Assembly: GCA_963781665.1 (NCBI GenBank)
Contig: CAWAGA010000002.1
Coordinates: forward strand, 2,914,001-2,978,000
Direction: 5' to 3'
Length of the DNA: 64,000 nucleotides
DNA from: JAJYIW01 sp963781665
GTDB taxonomy: Bacteria; Chloroflexota; Anaerolineae; Anaerolineales; Anaerolineaceae
Shown here: positions 1-10,082 of the stretch, one piece after another
Position numbering within the stretch: the stretch's first letter is position 1
Layout of the letters: each line of letters opens with the position of its first letter
Notes under the pieces: generated by a model
What the model was told of the DNA's origin: nothing
Database searches by the model: none
The model's input: the letters and a program-made list of their open reading frames with translations, nothing else
Made by a program: the position numbers and the translations under genes

Positions 1-176
1 TCCGATAGAACCTGGTAAGCTTCATTTATCGTCTTGAATTTTTCTTCGGCCTCTTTATTTCCCGGGTTTACATCAGGGTGAAACTTGCGGGCCAACTGGC
101 GATAGGTTTGCTTGATAACCTTCTTATCGGCGTCCTGCGGTACGCCTAATATTTCATAATAATCCTTATAATCCAT
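1..176 (-). CDS. J-domain (DnaJ/CbpA-like) co-chaperone, N-terminus only
   Basis: The reading frame begins MDYKDYYEILGVP and runs off the window edge after about 58 residues. It is a J-domain: the helix II/III loop holds the HPD tripeptide (in FHPDVNPGNK) needed to stimulate DnaK ATPase, followed by the usual EEKFKTINEAYQVLS helix. The protein would act in the cytoplasm as a Hsp70 co-chaperone. Too little is present to separate true DnaJ (with G/F and zinc domains) from a CbpA-like or other J-protein. The start is the ATG matching the standard J-domain N-terminus. It points away from the stress genes that follow. Confidence 0.9.
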   Translation of the reverse strand, partial: MDYKDYYEILGVPQDADKKVIKQTYRQLARKFHPDVNPGNKEAEEKFKTINEAYQVLS

Positions 177-377
177 AGAACACCCGTCTGCTTATTCGGC
201 TTGTTGATTGTTTTCTACAAATTTTTTTGGTGATGGCTATCAACCACATGTTCTTCGCCATTTCCTCTTCTTCCAAGCGTCCTGATTTATTGGTTTTGGT
301 CAGATTTCCCCACTAATGAATTCAGAACAATCTCTCAAAATCTGGCCTGGACAGGAGGATTCGAACATGAATGGTGT
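177..377. other. Intergenic, no gene seen
   Basis: About 200 bases between the J-domain gene and the stop codon of the PRC-barrel gene. It must hold the promoter of the J-domain gene on the minus strand, but I see no convincing -35/-10 pair or strong terminator hairpin. Confidence 0.4.
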
Positions 378-1016
378 TCAGGACCAGTGTCTTTGCAACG
401 AAAAGGTCGGCAGAGATTCGATCTGCTGCTTATCAAGCTTCAGGAACACGGTATCCTCACGAGTCTCCCCCATTGCTGAAAGCGGGATAATCACATCTTT
501 CTTTCCCCACAGATGTCCTTCTCGCATCACCATATGGGTTATATGACCATTCTCCGGATTGACCACGAATTCGTCGACTTTGCCAACATAACCATCTGTT
601 GCCTCAACGCGGGTACCACGGGTCACAGCCAATTCTCCTGGTGGAATCTGCCGGTTCTCCACAGCCATCTGCACGGTTGAGACAGGGGTAACATAGGGCA
701 AGTAGGCGTATGATCCCGTTCCGTACATTCCACCGTTATACGAAAAATACTTTTCGGGTACCCTTTCTTCTACAAAAATCGTTTTATTAAACGGATCCAA
801 CTTCTCCAGCTCCACCTGGCTGCAGCTCAGTCGAATTGTGTCGGATTTCGTTTCGGTCACAAGATCAACCGGGACAATGAACTCTGTGTTGGGAGATGAA
901 TCCTCTTTCACTACAAAATGGGTCACCTTTTCGATAACCGGGTTTACCAGTATAAATACTGAACGCCCACAAACTCCATCGGTGCATTCCACTTGAGCGT
1001 TTAATGGGATTTCCAA
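378..1016 (-). CDS. Two-domain PRC-barrel protein
   Basis: This 212-residue protein has two PRC-barrel-like repeats, about residues 5-75 and 128-205. Each has the typical pattern of a short beta strand, a 'DG..G.V..fvvnp..g.itH.vv' core and a closing strand (VEATDGYVGKVDEFVVNP in the second). PRC-barrels occur in RimM, photosynthetic reaction centre H subunits and many small stress or envelope proteins; no catalytic role is implied. The start is a TTG preceded by a near-perfect AAAGGAGG at 1021-1030 on the minus strand. A copy of the conserved 33-bp stress-type element lies about 75 bases upstream. It is probably a monocistronic stress-induced protein of unknown function. Confidence 0.8.
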   Translation of the reverse strand: MEIPLNAQVECTDGVCGRSVFILVNPVIEKVTHFVVKEDSSPNTEFIVPVDLVTETKSDTIRLSCSQVELEKLDPFNKTIFVEERVPEKYFSYNGGMYGTGSYAYLPYVTPVSTVQMAVENRQIPPGELAVTRGTRVEATDGYVGKVDEFVVNPENGHITHMVMREGHLWGKKDVIIPLSAMGETREDTVFLKLDKQQIESLPTFSLQRHWS

Positions 1017-1090
1017 TTTGAACCTCCTTTATCTATTATCCTGACTTCAATGTTTATCCATCCTGTCATCAAGACGGTCTTTTTCTATAG

Positions 1091-1123
1091 ATCATCCTAA
1101 GCGAAACGATCTATCTATGTCCC
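1091..1123 (-). promoter_or_regulatory. Conserved 33-bp promoter-like element, copy A
   Basis: On the minus strand this reads GGGACATAGATAG, 11 variable bases, then TAGGATGAT. The same two blocks with the same spacing, or one base less, occur at 11495-11526 (minus), 11846-11878 (plus) and 14187-14219 (plus). GGACAT and TAGGAT are 17 bases apart, as expected for -35 and -10 hexamers, so the element could be an alternative-sigma promoter or an operator over a promoter. Here it points at the PRC-barrel gene. Confidence 0.6.
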
Positions 1124-1252
1124 TGAAACAACCTACAAAATTCCTAAAAAATCAGTAATCGACTTGAGGATGGACTCGGGTGCGATAACCAATCCACCAT
1201 ATATCCGGAATTACGCTGATCGTGAACGGTATCAAGATGTACTTTATCAATC

Positions 1253-4200
1253 CTATCCCATGGTCACAATGACTCGATGTTCCTTTTCATTATCAACCAG
1301 TGGAATAAATCCATCCTTTAGTAACTGGTCATCCAACTGTACTTGACGGACATTACGGGTCACATGGTCGGGATTATGCACTTCGATAAGGTATACGGAT
1401 GTCCCGAATTGATATCGAATCTCAAATCCATCCCAGACAGGTGGAATGACCGGGTCAATGTGCAGGGAATTCCCAGTTTTATGGAAACCGAGAATAGCCT
1501 CCAGGCCAAGACGGTACATCCAGGCGGCTGAACCCGTGTACCAGGTCCATCCACCGCGCCGTATATAGGGGGATACGCTGTAGATATCGGCGCAAACCAC
1601 ATACGGCTCTACCCGGTAAACGGAGGCTTTTTCTTCTGTGTCAGATTGAAAGATGGGGTTTAGAAGGTCAAAGAGCATCCCAGCTTGTTGTCCATCACCC
1701 AGGGTAGTAAAAGCCCAGGCATTCCAGGTGGCAGCATGCGTGTATTGCCCACCGTTCTCGCGTGTGCCGGGGAAGTAGCCTTTGATGTATCCCGGGTCGC
1801 GAGAGGTATTATCGAAAGGTGGCGTAAAGAGCAGCGTCAACCGGTCTTGTGGGTGTACCAGTCGATCTACTACCGACTGCATGGCCTGGCGGCTGCGTTG
1901 GGGATCGCCAGACCCACTCAGGACAGCCCAGGATTGGGCGATGGCGTCGATCTGGCATTCTGAATCACGGATCGAACCGAGCGGCGTCCCGTCATCAGAG
2001 AAGGCACGCTGGTACCAGTCTCCATCCCAGGCAGATTTCTCGACGGCAGTGGCATAGTCCCTTGCACGTGATCTGAAAAGCTTTGCTGTTTCGATATCTC
2101 CTTGCCGTTCACAGATAAAAGCAAAGCGTTTTAGGACGTCACAAAGGAACCAGGCCAACCAGACGCTCTCCCCTTGCCCATTTTTCCCGAGAAGGTTCAG
2201 GCCGTCATTCCAATCGCCTGTGCCGATCAATGGCAGACCGTTCGTACCAATGGTGGAACCCTTCTCAATTGCACGGAGGCAATGTTCCATCAGCGAAATA
2301 GGTTGTTCTGTCTGCGGGTATTCACCGTAGCGCTCGTCCTCGCCTTCCTTGAGAGGGGCAGCTTTAAGTAACGGAATTTTCTCATCCAGAAAGCTCCAAT
2401 CGCCAGTAGCTTCAAGATAGAGTGCGGTGACGTAAGGCAGCCACAAGAGATCGTCTGAAATGCGCGTGCGCACCCCACGACCTGATGGTGGATGCCACCA
2501 ATGCAACACATCGCCTTCTTCGAACTGGCGTTGGGCAGAGTTGAAAATTTGGCTCCGGGTTAACATCGGATCTATAGGAAGCAGGGCTAAAACATCCTGA
2601 AGCTGGTCACGGAAACCAAATGCTCCACTAGGTTGGTAGAAGCCCGTCCGCCCCCAGATACGGCAGGAGAGAGCCTGGTAAAGCATCCAACGGTTGAGGA
2701 TCAGGTCGGTAGCCGGCTCAGGGGTATGTACCTGGACCTTGTCAAGCAGATGGTTCCAGAACACGTGGGTACGCTCATAGGCTGCCCCGACATAGGCAGG
2801 GTTATGGTATTTCTTAGCCAATACAAGGGCGTGTTCTTTATCTTTTCCCTCCCCAAGGACGAAGTAAATCTCTTCGGTCGCACCGGGAAACAGATCGAGG
2901 TGTAATTGCAAGACTGCACAAGGATCTTCACCTGGGGATATGCGGGTTTCCAGACCTAAACGGTGCAAGGCGACAGGGAAAGCAGGTGTTCCGCCGCGTC
3001 CGAGGAACTCGGTGCGATCGGCAGTTAAGCCATGGACTGGCTTGCTGGCAATCAAGAACGCAACACGTGTACCGAACTCAGCATTGTAAGGATTGGTAGC
3101 CATCAAGCATTCCAGGGCCTGGTCATACTCCGGGATAATATAGGCCATGCTTGCAGCATGGGTGGTGCCCAGCACCCACTCGATATACTGCGTGGCGGTG
3201 ATCCGGCGGATATGGTCGAGGGTATTCTCAACCTTCAGGTGGACAATTTTGACCGGGTCTTCGGGACTGGCAAAAAGTGTCAGCCATTGACGGAGGCCAT
3301 GCGAGTTGTGCTCAAAGATGGTATAACCCGCACCATGAGTGACGCGGTAAGGTTGGGATGCACCTGAGGGTAGGGGGGTAGGGGTCCATACCTCGCCAGT
3401 CTCTTCATCCCGCAAATAGAGTGCTTCGCCGGTTGGATCGCGCACCGGGTCGTTGGACCAAGGGGTGAGACGGTTTTCACCGCTGTTCCATGCCCAGGTG
3501 CACTGGCTACCGGCTTCGCTTACCATAAAACCAAACCCCGGATAGCCGATTACATTAACCCAAGGGGTTGGAGTAGTCTTGCCGGGTGGTAATTTAATAA
3601 TGTACTCGCGTCCATCGGCGCTAAAACCACCATACCCATTGGTGAACTTCAGGTCACGTTTTTCTTCTAGCGGAATAGTTTGAGGTGAAAGCCCTGAATA
3701 GACGATCGCTACCGCCTGGGTGGTAGGTGTGAACTCGGGTAGATGGTGAACCGGTAACGAGTAGCCAGGCATCTGCCTGGCTAACGACCCATTGGCTCCG
3801 TCGAGAAGAACCCGTGCCACGGTCCGCAGCAGTGTCAGCTCATCGGGCCCCATCTGGTCACCATAATGAATGTAGATTCCGCCACGTTGGTTCAACCATT
3901 CTTCAAAATTCATCCTGCTGACCAGGCGATAAACCATCCCATTCAACTCCGCACCGTAATCGGTCTGCTGGCGATTGAGGATCACTACATCTACCATGTA
4001 TTGGCGGCTGCGCAGGAATTTGTGTACCAGTAGAGCTTCACGCACAAGGCCGATCTGTTTGGGATCGTCCAATTCGACCAGTAGAATGGGATAATCGCCG
4101 GAGATACCAAAGCGCCAGAGCCCAGGTTGGCCCTGGCGGTTGGCTGAAATTATTTCTGGCGAAGTCCGAATTGCCTTGAATGGATAGATCAATGCCGAGA

Positions 4201-5434
4201 GAATCTGCAAAGTATCCTTGAGCGTCTGGGTATCGATATCTTGTTTGCCAAGCCAGGTTTGAGCAGCGATATCGGCCTGATGGAAGGATCGTTCGACCAG
4301 AGCCCAACTTTGGTAACGTTGAGCCAAGGCTAAAATTGCTTCTTTACTTTCTGCCGCGAACGTCAGGTAAGCTAGATTTACGCTTGCATGCGGATCTAAC
4401 CCAATCTCTTGACCAAGAGCGAAGATAGGGTCGAGGGTCGCCCCCGTCGTGCCGGTTAGGTACTGTTCGGAGGTCATTGCAGCAGGATTCCGCATAGTCA
4501 TGCAGCGCCCAACAAAACGGTAACGGTCTGCTTCATGACGGGCAATAGCCTGGCTGCCTTCGCCAACTAACATATGACCCATGAAGATGGTCGTTTCTTG
4601 ATTGGAGCGCGGGCGGCGTGAAAAAATCTGCAAATTTAGTTCAGGAACGAACTCGCTTTTGATAAACAACTTGTTGAAGGAAGGGTGGCGGGCATCGGTT
4701 GCTTGGGGAGCAAGAATCACCTCGCCATACGAGGTCAGGCGAAGAATGCGGGAGTGGTCGGTAGTATTAACGAGATGCAACCGCCGTATCTCTACCGGGT
4801 CGTCTGGAGTAACGGTAACTTCCATGGTTGAGGTGATGTCATTTTCTGTGCGCTGGAAGACTGCCATATGAGCAAAGTAGGTGACCTGCATATCCTCCGC
4901 ACTACCTGGGACAGGTTGAAGACTTGCGGACCAAAGTTTACCGGGGTTTTGAAGGTCAACATCCATTTCCTGGATATATACCCAGGTCCCCCAGGGGTCC
5001 AAAACGCCATCGGGCTGCCAACGGGTCAGATCAATATCGCGCCAGGAACTGTAGCCGCCACCCATATTGGAAAGTAGCACTTTGTAACTGCCGTTGGATA
5101 GAAGATTTACCTGAGGAATAGGTGTTTGCACTGGCACCCCCCACGGAATGATCTCCACCGGAGCTGCGGTTAACCGCTCATGCCCAATGATATCTTCGGC
5201 AATGGGGTCTTGTACCGGCACGGCCTGGGGTACCTGCTCCTGCAGGAGCAGCTCAACGCTTTGTATGCGAGGGTCGTTGTGCATCCGACGAATCATAATA
5301 TCTTGGTGGAAGAAGTTGGCCATTGCCATCAGAATCATCCCTTGATGGTGTGCCATATATTCACCAACTACTGCTGATTTTTCATCCAGGAGCAGTCGGT
5401 CGGTGGTGAAATCAATCGAACTCGTAAACGCCAT
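1253..5434 (-). CDS. ndvB: Cyclic beta-1,2-glucan synthase-like protein, C-terminal part (GH94 phosphorylase-type)
   Basis: This 1393-residue frame is the C-terminal half of an NdvB/ChvB/Cgs-type protein. It opens with the end of the glucoamylase-like region (MAHHQGMILMAMANFFH) and carries glycosyltransferase-36/GH94 glycoside-phosphorylase domains: beta-sandwich segments followed by an (alpha/alpha)6 barrel with GTGDWNDGLN and ENGGQYTHAATW, typical of cellobiose or beta-1,2-oligoglucan phosphorylases. In Cgs proteins this part controls glucan chain length. The frame overlaps the upstream 1556-residue frame by 23 bases. Removing one T from GAGTTCGATT at about 5419 joins the two into one protein of about 2950 residues, the usual size for this family, with the junction reading YES-IDFTTDR. 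The ATG at 5432-5434 could also be an internal, coupled start. Confidence 0.85.
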   Translation of the reverse strand: MAFTSSIDFTTDRLLLDEKSAVVGEYMAHHQGMILMAMANFFHQDIMIRRMHNDPRIQSVELLLQEQVPQAVPVQDPIAEDIIGHERLTAAPVEIIPWGVPVQTPIPQVNLLSNGSYKVLLSNMGGGYSSWRDIDLTRWQPDGVLDPWGTWVYIQEMDVDLQNPGKLWSASLQPVPGSAEDMQVTYFAHMAVFQRTENDITSTMEVTVTPDDPVEIRRLHLVNTTDHSRILRLTSYGEVILAPQATDARHPSFNKLFIKSEFVPELNLQIFSRRPRSNQETTIFMGHMLVGEGSQAIARHEADRYRFVGRCMTMRNPAAMTSEQYLTGTTGATLDPIFALGQEIGLDPHASVNLAYLTFAAESKEAILALAQRYQSWALVERSFHQADIAAQTWLGKQDIDTQTLKDTLQILSALIYPFKAIRTSPEIISANRQGQPGLWRFGISGDYPILLVELDDPKQIGLVREALLVHKFLRSRQYMVDVVILNRQQTDYGAELNGMVYRLVSRMNFEEWLNQRGGIYIHYGDQMGPDELTLLRTVARVLLDGANGSLARQMPGYSLPVHHLPEFTPTTQAVAIVYSGLSPQTIPLEEKRDLKFTNGYGGFSADGREYIIKLPPGKTTPTPWVNVIGYPGFGFMVSEAGSQCTWAWNSGENRLTPWSNDPVRDPTGEALYLRDEETGEVWTPTPLPSGASQPYRVTHGAGYTIFEHNSHGLRQWLTLFASPEDPVKIVHLKVENTLDHIRRITATQYIEWVLGTTHAASMAYIIPEYDQALECLMATNPYNAEFGTRVAFLIASKPVHGLTADRTEFLGRGGTPAFPVALHRLGLETRISPGEDPCAVLQLHLDLFPGATEEIYFVLGEGKDKEHALVLAKKYHNPAYVGAAYERTHVFWNHLLDKVQVHTPEPATDLILNRWMLYQALSCRIWGRTGFYQPSGAFGFRDQLQDVLALLPIDPMLTRSQIFNSAQRQFEEGDVLHWWHPPSGRGVRTRISDDLLWLPYVTALYLEATGDWSFLDEKIPLLKAAPLKEGEDERYGEYPQTEQPISLMEHCLRAIEKGSTIGTNGLPLIGTGDWNDGLNLLGKNGQGESVWLAWFLCDVLKRFAFICERQGDIETAKLFRSRARDYATAVEKSAWDGDWYQRAFSDDGTPLGSIRDSECQIDAIAQSWAVLSGSGDPQRSRQAMQSVVDRLVHPQDRLTLLFTPPFDNTSRDPGYIKGYFPGTRENGGQYTHAATWNAWAFTTLGDGQQAGMLFDLLNPIFQSDTEEKASVYRVEPYVVCADIYSVSPYIRRGGWTWYTGSAAWMYRLGLEAILGFHKTGNSLHIDPVIPPVWDGFEIRYQFGTSVYLIEVHNPDHVTRNVRQVQLDDQLLKDGFIPLVDNEKEHRVIVTMG

Positions 5435-8400
5435 ACAGCCCGATCATGTTAAGGTCGTTCAGACTGGTAAAGTTGCGAACCACTGAATGAGGGTCATAAC
5501 CGATTGCCATTAGGGAGGCATAAGGAGCAATTACCAGGTCGTTACTTAACCCGCGTTTTAAACCTAATCCTGGTACACCAAAAGCGCGGTATTGAAAATT
5601 CTTGTTGGCATCGAACTGGTAAAAGCCCGATTCGGAAATTCCCCAAGGTACTCCCTTCTCTTTACCATATGCAATTTGGCGACGGACGGCTCCTCGGGTA
5701 CTATGTGACAGCAGAGTACCCGGATAGGAGCGCAAGAAAAGTGGAGGCATGAGGTATTCGAACATTGTCCCGCTCCAAGAAAGCAAGACGTACGAACCAT
5801 CAACACGCGTAACCGACCGGCCAAGGTGGAGCCAATGTGATTGTGGGACCTCTCCCTTTGCTATGGCGATGATTGAGGCGATCCTTGCCTCAGAAGCCAG
5901 AAGATCGTAAAAGTTTTGGTCGAGTTGCCCGGCATCCAGGTTAAAACCAATGTGGAAAACATGCCGCTGTGTGTGATATAGGAAGCGGAAATCCATCTCG
6001 TAAAAAAACTGCTCGGCACGGGACAAGATTTGGGAATATCTGGTTACAAGCGAGACGGAATTTATGTCAGCCTGGATGAGAGTCCGGGCCAGATTCTCCA
6101 GCCAATCCACCGCGTTTTGTCCTTGATCGCTACCTGGTAACAGGTCAGCTCCCTTCACGGCATCAACAGGCAGGACCTCTTCAGCTAATAAATTGCGCAA
6201 GATAATGATATCGGGTTGGACAGCTTCGATGTGAGTATGAACCTGCCCAAGCGCAAGGTTAGAAGGAAGATCTGCTCTTAAGGAGGCCATCGCCTTTAAG
6301 AATTGAGGTTCTTGAAACCGTGCTGGAAGATTTGCAAATAGGGGTATCCATGGTATAAGCTCGGTGATCGTACGTTGCACGGCAGTATGATGTCGTTCAA
6401 CCTGCGCTGTAACTTCTTGTAACTTCCGTAGTGCCTCCAGGTCGAATGCGGATCGACCTACTTCTACAAGCTCCATCAAGCGTCGTGAAAGATCTTGCCA
6501 GAACTGTCCACTTACCCGTAGAAAAAGGGGATACCATGAATCTGACCGAGACCGCACCGCCAGGATTTCGGTTCGAATCATAGAAATTCGATGGTTTATT
6601 TCTCCAACCTGTTGGTTGAACTCGTCTTTGCGAATCCCCGCCAGCGTCTCAGTCAAGTTGGATAGCGTGTCAAGGTAGCCTTGCCATAAGTCCCAACGGA
6701 ATATAGGTTCATCTGGCATGGTTTTGCAAGCCTGGGCTGTGATGATGAAACTGGCAGCCAGGTTGCCACTATCAACTGTAGAGATATAGCGCGGGTTTAG
6801 CGGCTGAAGCGTTAGCGTGTCGTACCAATTCATAAAATGGCCGCGGTATCGTTCCAGCCGGTCGAGTGTGTCCATTGTATTGAGCAGACGAGTTGCCAAA
6901 CCAAGCTGATCTAAGTAACCGAGGTCGAAGGCCGCCAGAGAGGAGGTGAGCAGCATGCCGATATTGGTTGGCGAGGTATGATGAGCGATTGTTTCTACGG
7001 GTGCCTCCTGGTAGTGATCGGGCGGCAACCAATGATCTTCTGGACCGACGAAACGTTCAAAGAAACCCCAGGTCCGTCGTGTTACCTGTCTTAAGAGATT
7101 TACATCTTCCTCGTTCAAGGGAATTGTGTGTTCGGTAATTGGCCGATCAATCCACCATGTAATTAATGGAGAGAAAAGCCACAGCAGCAGGACCGGCGAA
7201 GCAAAAACCAGCACTGACGCCACTCCATTCCTGGAGCTATCAGAAACGAGTAACAACACCGTGGTGAGAACCAGCGCCAGGATTGTAGACGAGCTCATTT
7301 TCTGCCAGGCAATTTCCAGATGGGCATTCAATCCGAAAACGCGGGCTGTTTGAGCGGCAGTCGTCCACTGGAGAAGGTGGCGGCGGCTGAGAATCAGCCG
7401 GTGAAGGGTGGTAAAAATAGCATCTATGGAAATATAGGTCTCATAGGGCAGGAAAGCGGTGGCGAGAAGCCAGCGGAGAAGGTTCAACCCCAATGAACGG
7501 AGGGCGATACCTGGGTACTCGCCACCCAGAATTTGTTGTGTGCTGCGGGCTATACCGGTGATTAAGGGAATACCTAATGAGATTAAAACAACCGCAGTCC
7601 AGACATAGGAGAGACCTGGTAGGAAAATCAAGCCGAGAATGAAAATTAACATCAAGGTGGGAGCGAGCATAGCACGGCGCAGGTTGTCGAATATCTTCCA
7701 GCGATCAATTGCCGAGAACGCCAATCCATGCCGGTTTCGTCGGAACAACCATGGAAGGAGCTGCCAATCCCCACGGATCCACCGCCGCTGGCGAAGAGTT
7801 TGGATGAAGTAATTCTGTGGGTATTCCTCGATCATAGTGATATCGGTAACCAGACCGGCACGGCCCATCAGCCCTTCCAAAAGATCATGACTTAGTACGG
7901 AGTTTTCAGGGATTCGCTTATCTACACTTCGTTCGAAAGAGTCAACATCGTAAATGCCTTTGCCGACGTAACTCCCTTCCCCGAACAGATCCTGGTATGC
8001 GTCAGAGATGGCAAGTGTGTACAGATCCAGTCCAGTGTCTCCGGCAAAGAAACGGGTGAACCAGGAATGATTTGAGCTTTCCGGGAGAATCTCCATACGA
8101 GGTTGCAGAACGGTGTAGCCGGAATTGACCTGCCCGGTTATATCATCGAATATTGCCTGGTTAAGTGGATGAGCAAGTGTCCCAGCCAGGCGACACGCAG
8201 CTCCCCGTGGCAGGATAGTGTCAGTGTCAAGGGTAATGACAAAACGCACACGTTGCAGGGCGCTTCCTTCAGTACACATACTGCTGGTCAGGGTGGTGAA
8301 CGACAGGTTTGTGCCACCGCGCAGAAACAAGTTTAACTCATGCAGCTTGCCGCGTTTGCGCTCCCAACCCATCCATCTTCCTTCTGAGGGATTCCACAGC

Positions 8401-10082
8401 CGCTTTCGATGCAGGAAGTAAAAGAGGCTGGTACCAACCTGGTGGGTATCTTCTGCCTGGTGCCCTTGTGGACTGTCCCCGCCATCATTATTGGTAGAAA
8501 AGCTTTGATATTTCGCATTCAACGTTTCGATCGCTGCTTTGGCATATTGAACCAATCCCTCGTCCTCGGGCAACAATTCACTGTCTGCGTCGGGGAAATC
8601 GGTCAAGAGGGCAAATAGTAGACCTGCCTCAGGATTTCGAAGGTAATGTAACTCAAGCTGGTGAGCGAGTGAATCGATATCCTCGCGATTAGCAATCAGA
8701 GCGGGGATAGCAACCAGAGTATGGAACGGGTTGGGTATTCCATTCTTGAAGTCAAGCTTTGGCAAGATGTGAGGTTGAATCAGCAGATTGATCAGCCAAT
8801 TGACCAGGCTGGTAGAAACAGTCAGACCGGCGATAAGCACGGCTGAAGCAAGTAGCAAAATCACGATCCACCGAACCGGGACGTTCTCGAAATATCGCAC
8901 AGTGTCCCAGGCGGAGTTGCTAATAGGAAAAGAAATTGCTCTAAGGATATCTGGCAGGCGCGCTGTGATGGAAAAGCATAGAAGGACCAGAATGGTTAGC
9001 AGTAGAATGCAGGAGAGATAAAAAGCGCTGGCATGCTGAAACACCCATCGTTTGAGTGCTGTTATGGTGTCCATCCGGTAGCCAACCTGCTTTTCCAGCG
9101 CAATCCGACCTCTCCCGAGCAGATATTCACCAACGTGGGTAGCAGGGCGGGCGAGGCTAAGCGCGATCTCGGCAAGCTCGCTCTCGTCCCTGGCGGTAGC
9201 AAAGGAAAGGGCTTCGATCTCTTTACGGTACAGGTCGCGAGTCTTAAAGTCCATCCGGGAATATATCCCGGTAGGGTCCTTCCGCAGGGTTTGTTCCAGG
9301 CAGCTTACGGATTCAAAGAAATCACTCCAGCTTTGCTCGGAAATAGCTCTCAGGCTGAGGATAATGTTGCCGATGCTATTATTCTTTGAAGTTTCTTCCC
9401 AGGATGTTTCCCAGACTAGCTTTAGGTTGGCGGTCTCCGGCATTTGTGGACCAACCGCAGGCAAATTGGGTTTTTTAGGCGGACGAATCACTGAAACAAG
9501 TGCATAGGCGAGGAACTCGATCAGGCCGTACCGCAAGAAGATCGGCAAAGCCCACAACTCTCCCATCGTCAGTGGAACTGATTCCTGGTATTGAATGAGA
9601 ATGGTTTGTAGGTCGATGATATCGAGCAGAAAATGTTGGTATGAGAGTACAGCCCGGGCGATGGCATAAATGCGTGGAAAGCCTCTTAGCGGACCGGCGA
9701 TCAGCTTGGGCAGCTTTTGGTAAAACCCAGGCGGTAGATCCTCTTTGATTTGCTGGAGGGCCTGACGGATGATGTAAAAATTGTCTAACACCCATTCCGA
9801 AGCATAGGTAAGGGACACCTGCTGGTATGAGGCTTTTCGAAAGGTACGGTGGGCTTCGGTCAGCCACGATTTATACAACGCCAGATCATGCCCCGGAAAA
9901 TTATGTCGTTGTGTAACCGTGTTCACAAGCCAGCTCGGTTTACCTCGGCTGGCTGTGTGGTAATTAACGGCCATGGCATTGACCAGTTCCTGGATCTGTT
10001 CTGCTTTAGAAGCGGAGGGATCTGTAGGAGAAACAATGCCTTGTTTCGGTGCCTCTTTTGTGCCTTCCTCCCGCATCCTCAA
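5412..10082 (-). CDS. ndvB: Cyclic beta-1,2-glucan synthase-like protein, N-terminal part (GT84 and glucoamylase-like domain)
   Basis: A 1556-residue integral membrane protein. After an N-terminal cytosolic region there are membrane segments around residues 350-440, then a family-84 glycosyltransferase domain with a DTDT metal-binding motif (FVITLDTDTILPRG) and the Q/RxxRW-type QRRWIRGDWQ. More membrane segments follow around 800-1000, and then a glucoamylase-like domain (SWSGTMFEYLMP). The enzyme would build beta-1,2-glucan from UDP-glucose at the inner membrane. The frame ends YGVYEFD-stop, exactly where relatives continue YE[AS]IDFT; see the following frame. The start is TTG at 10082 or ATG at 10076, just after GGGGG. 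The TTG overlaps the stop of the Usp gene by four bases, so the two are probably translationally coupled. Confidence 0.85.
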   Translation of the reverse strand: MRMREEGTKEAPKQGIVSPTDPSASKAEQIQELVNAMAVNYHTASRGKPSWLVNTVTQRHNFPGHDLALYKSWLTEAHRTFRKASYQQVSLTYASEWVLDNFYIIRQALQQIKEDLPPGFYQKLPKLIAGPLRGFPRIYAIARAVLSYQHFLLDIIDLQTILIQYQESVPLTMGELWALPIFLRYGLIEFLAYALVSVIRPPKKPNLPAVGPQMPETANLKLVWETSWEETSKNNSIGNIILSLRAISEQSWSDFFESVSCLEQTLRKDPTGIYSRMDFKTRDLYRKEIEALSFATARDESELAEIALSLARPATHVGEYLLGRGRIALEKQVGYRMDTITALKRWVFQHASAFYLSCILLLTILVLLCFSITARLPDILRAISFPISNSAWDTVRYFENVPVRWIVILLLASAVLIAGLTVSTSLVNWLINLLIQPHILPKLDFKNGIPNPFHTLVAIPALIANREDIDSLAHQLELHYLRNPEAGLLFALLTDFPDADSELLPEDEGLVQYAKAAIETLNAKYQSFSTNNDGGDSPQGHQAEDTHQVGTSLFYFLHRKRLWNPSEGRWMGWERKRGKLHELNLFLRGGTNLSFTTLTSSMCTEGSALQRVRFVITLDTDTILPRGAACRLAGTLAHPLNQAIFDDITGQVNSGYTVLQPRMEILPESSNHSWFTRFFAGDTGLDLYTLAISDAYQDLFGEGSYVGKGIYDVDSFERSVDKRIPENSVLSHDLLEGLMGRAGLVTDITMIEEYPQNYFIQTLRQRRWIRGDWQLLPWLFRRNRHGLAFSAIDRWKIFDNLRRAMLAPTLMLIFILGLIFLPGLSYVWTAVVLISLGIPLITGIARSTQQILGGEYPGIALRSLGLNLLRWLLATAFLPYETYISIDAIFTTLHRLILSRRHLLQWTTAAQTARVFGLNAHLEIAWQKMSSSTILALVLTTVLLLVSDSSRNGVASVLVFASPVLLLWLFSPLITWWIDRPITEHTIPLNEEDVNLLRQVTRRTWGFFERFVGPEDHWLPPDHYQEAPVETIAHHTSPTNIGMLLTSSLAAFDLGYLDQLGLATRLLNTMDTLDRLERYRGHFMNWYDTLTLQPLNPRYISTVDSGNLAASFIITAQACKTMPDEPIFRWDLWQGYLDTLSNLTETLAGIRKDEFNQQVGEINHRISMIRTEILAVRSRSDSWYPLFLRVSGQFWQDLSRRLMELVEVGRSAFDLEALRKLQEVTAQVERHHTAVQRTITELIPWIPLFANLPARFQEPQFLKAMASLRADLPSNLALGQVHTHIEAVQPDIIILRNLLAEEVLPVDAVKGADLLPGSDQGQNAVDWLENLARTLIQADINSVSLVTRYSQILSRAEQFFYEMDFRFLYHTQRHVFHIGFNLDAGQLDQNFYDLLASEARIASIIAIAKGEVPQSHWLHLGRSVTRVDGSYVLLSWSGTMFEYLMPPLFLRSYPGTLLSHSTRGAVRRQIAYGKEKGVPWGISESGFYQFDANKNFQYRAFGVPGLGLKRGLSNDLVIAPYASLMAIGYDPHSVVRNFTSLNDLNMIGLYGVYEFD

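Noticed and set aside
9475..9867. 130-codon minus-strand frame
   Set aside because: Shadow frame within the glucan synthase gene.
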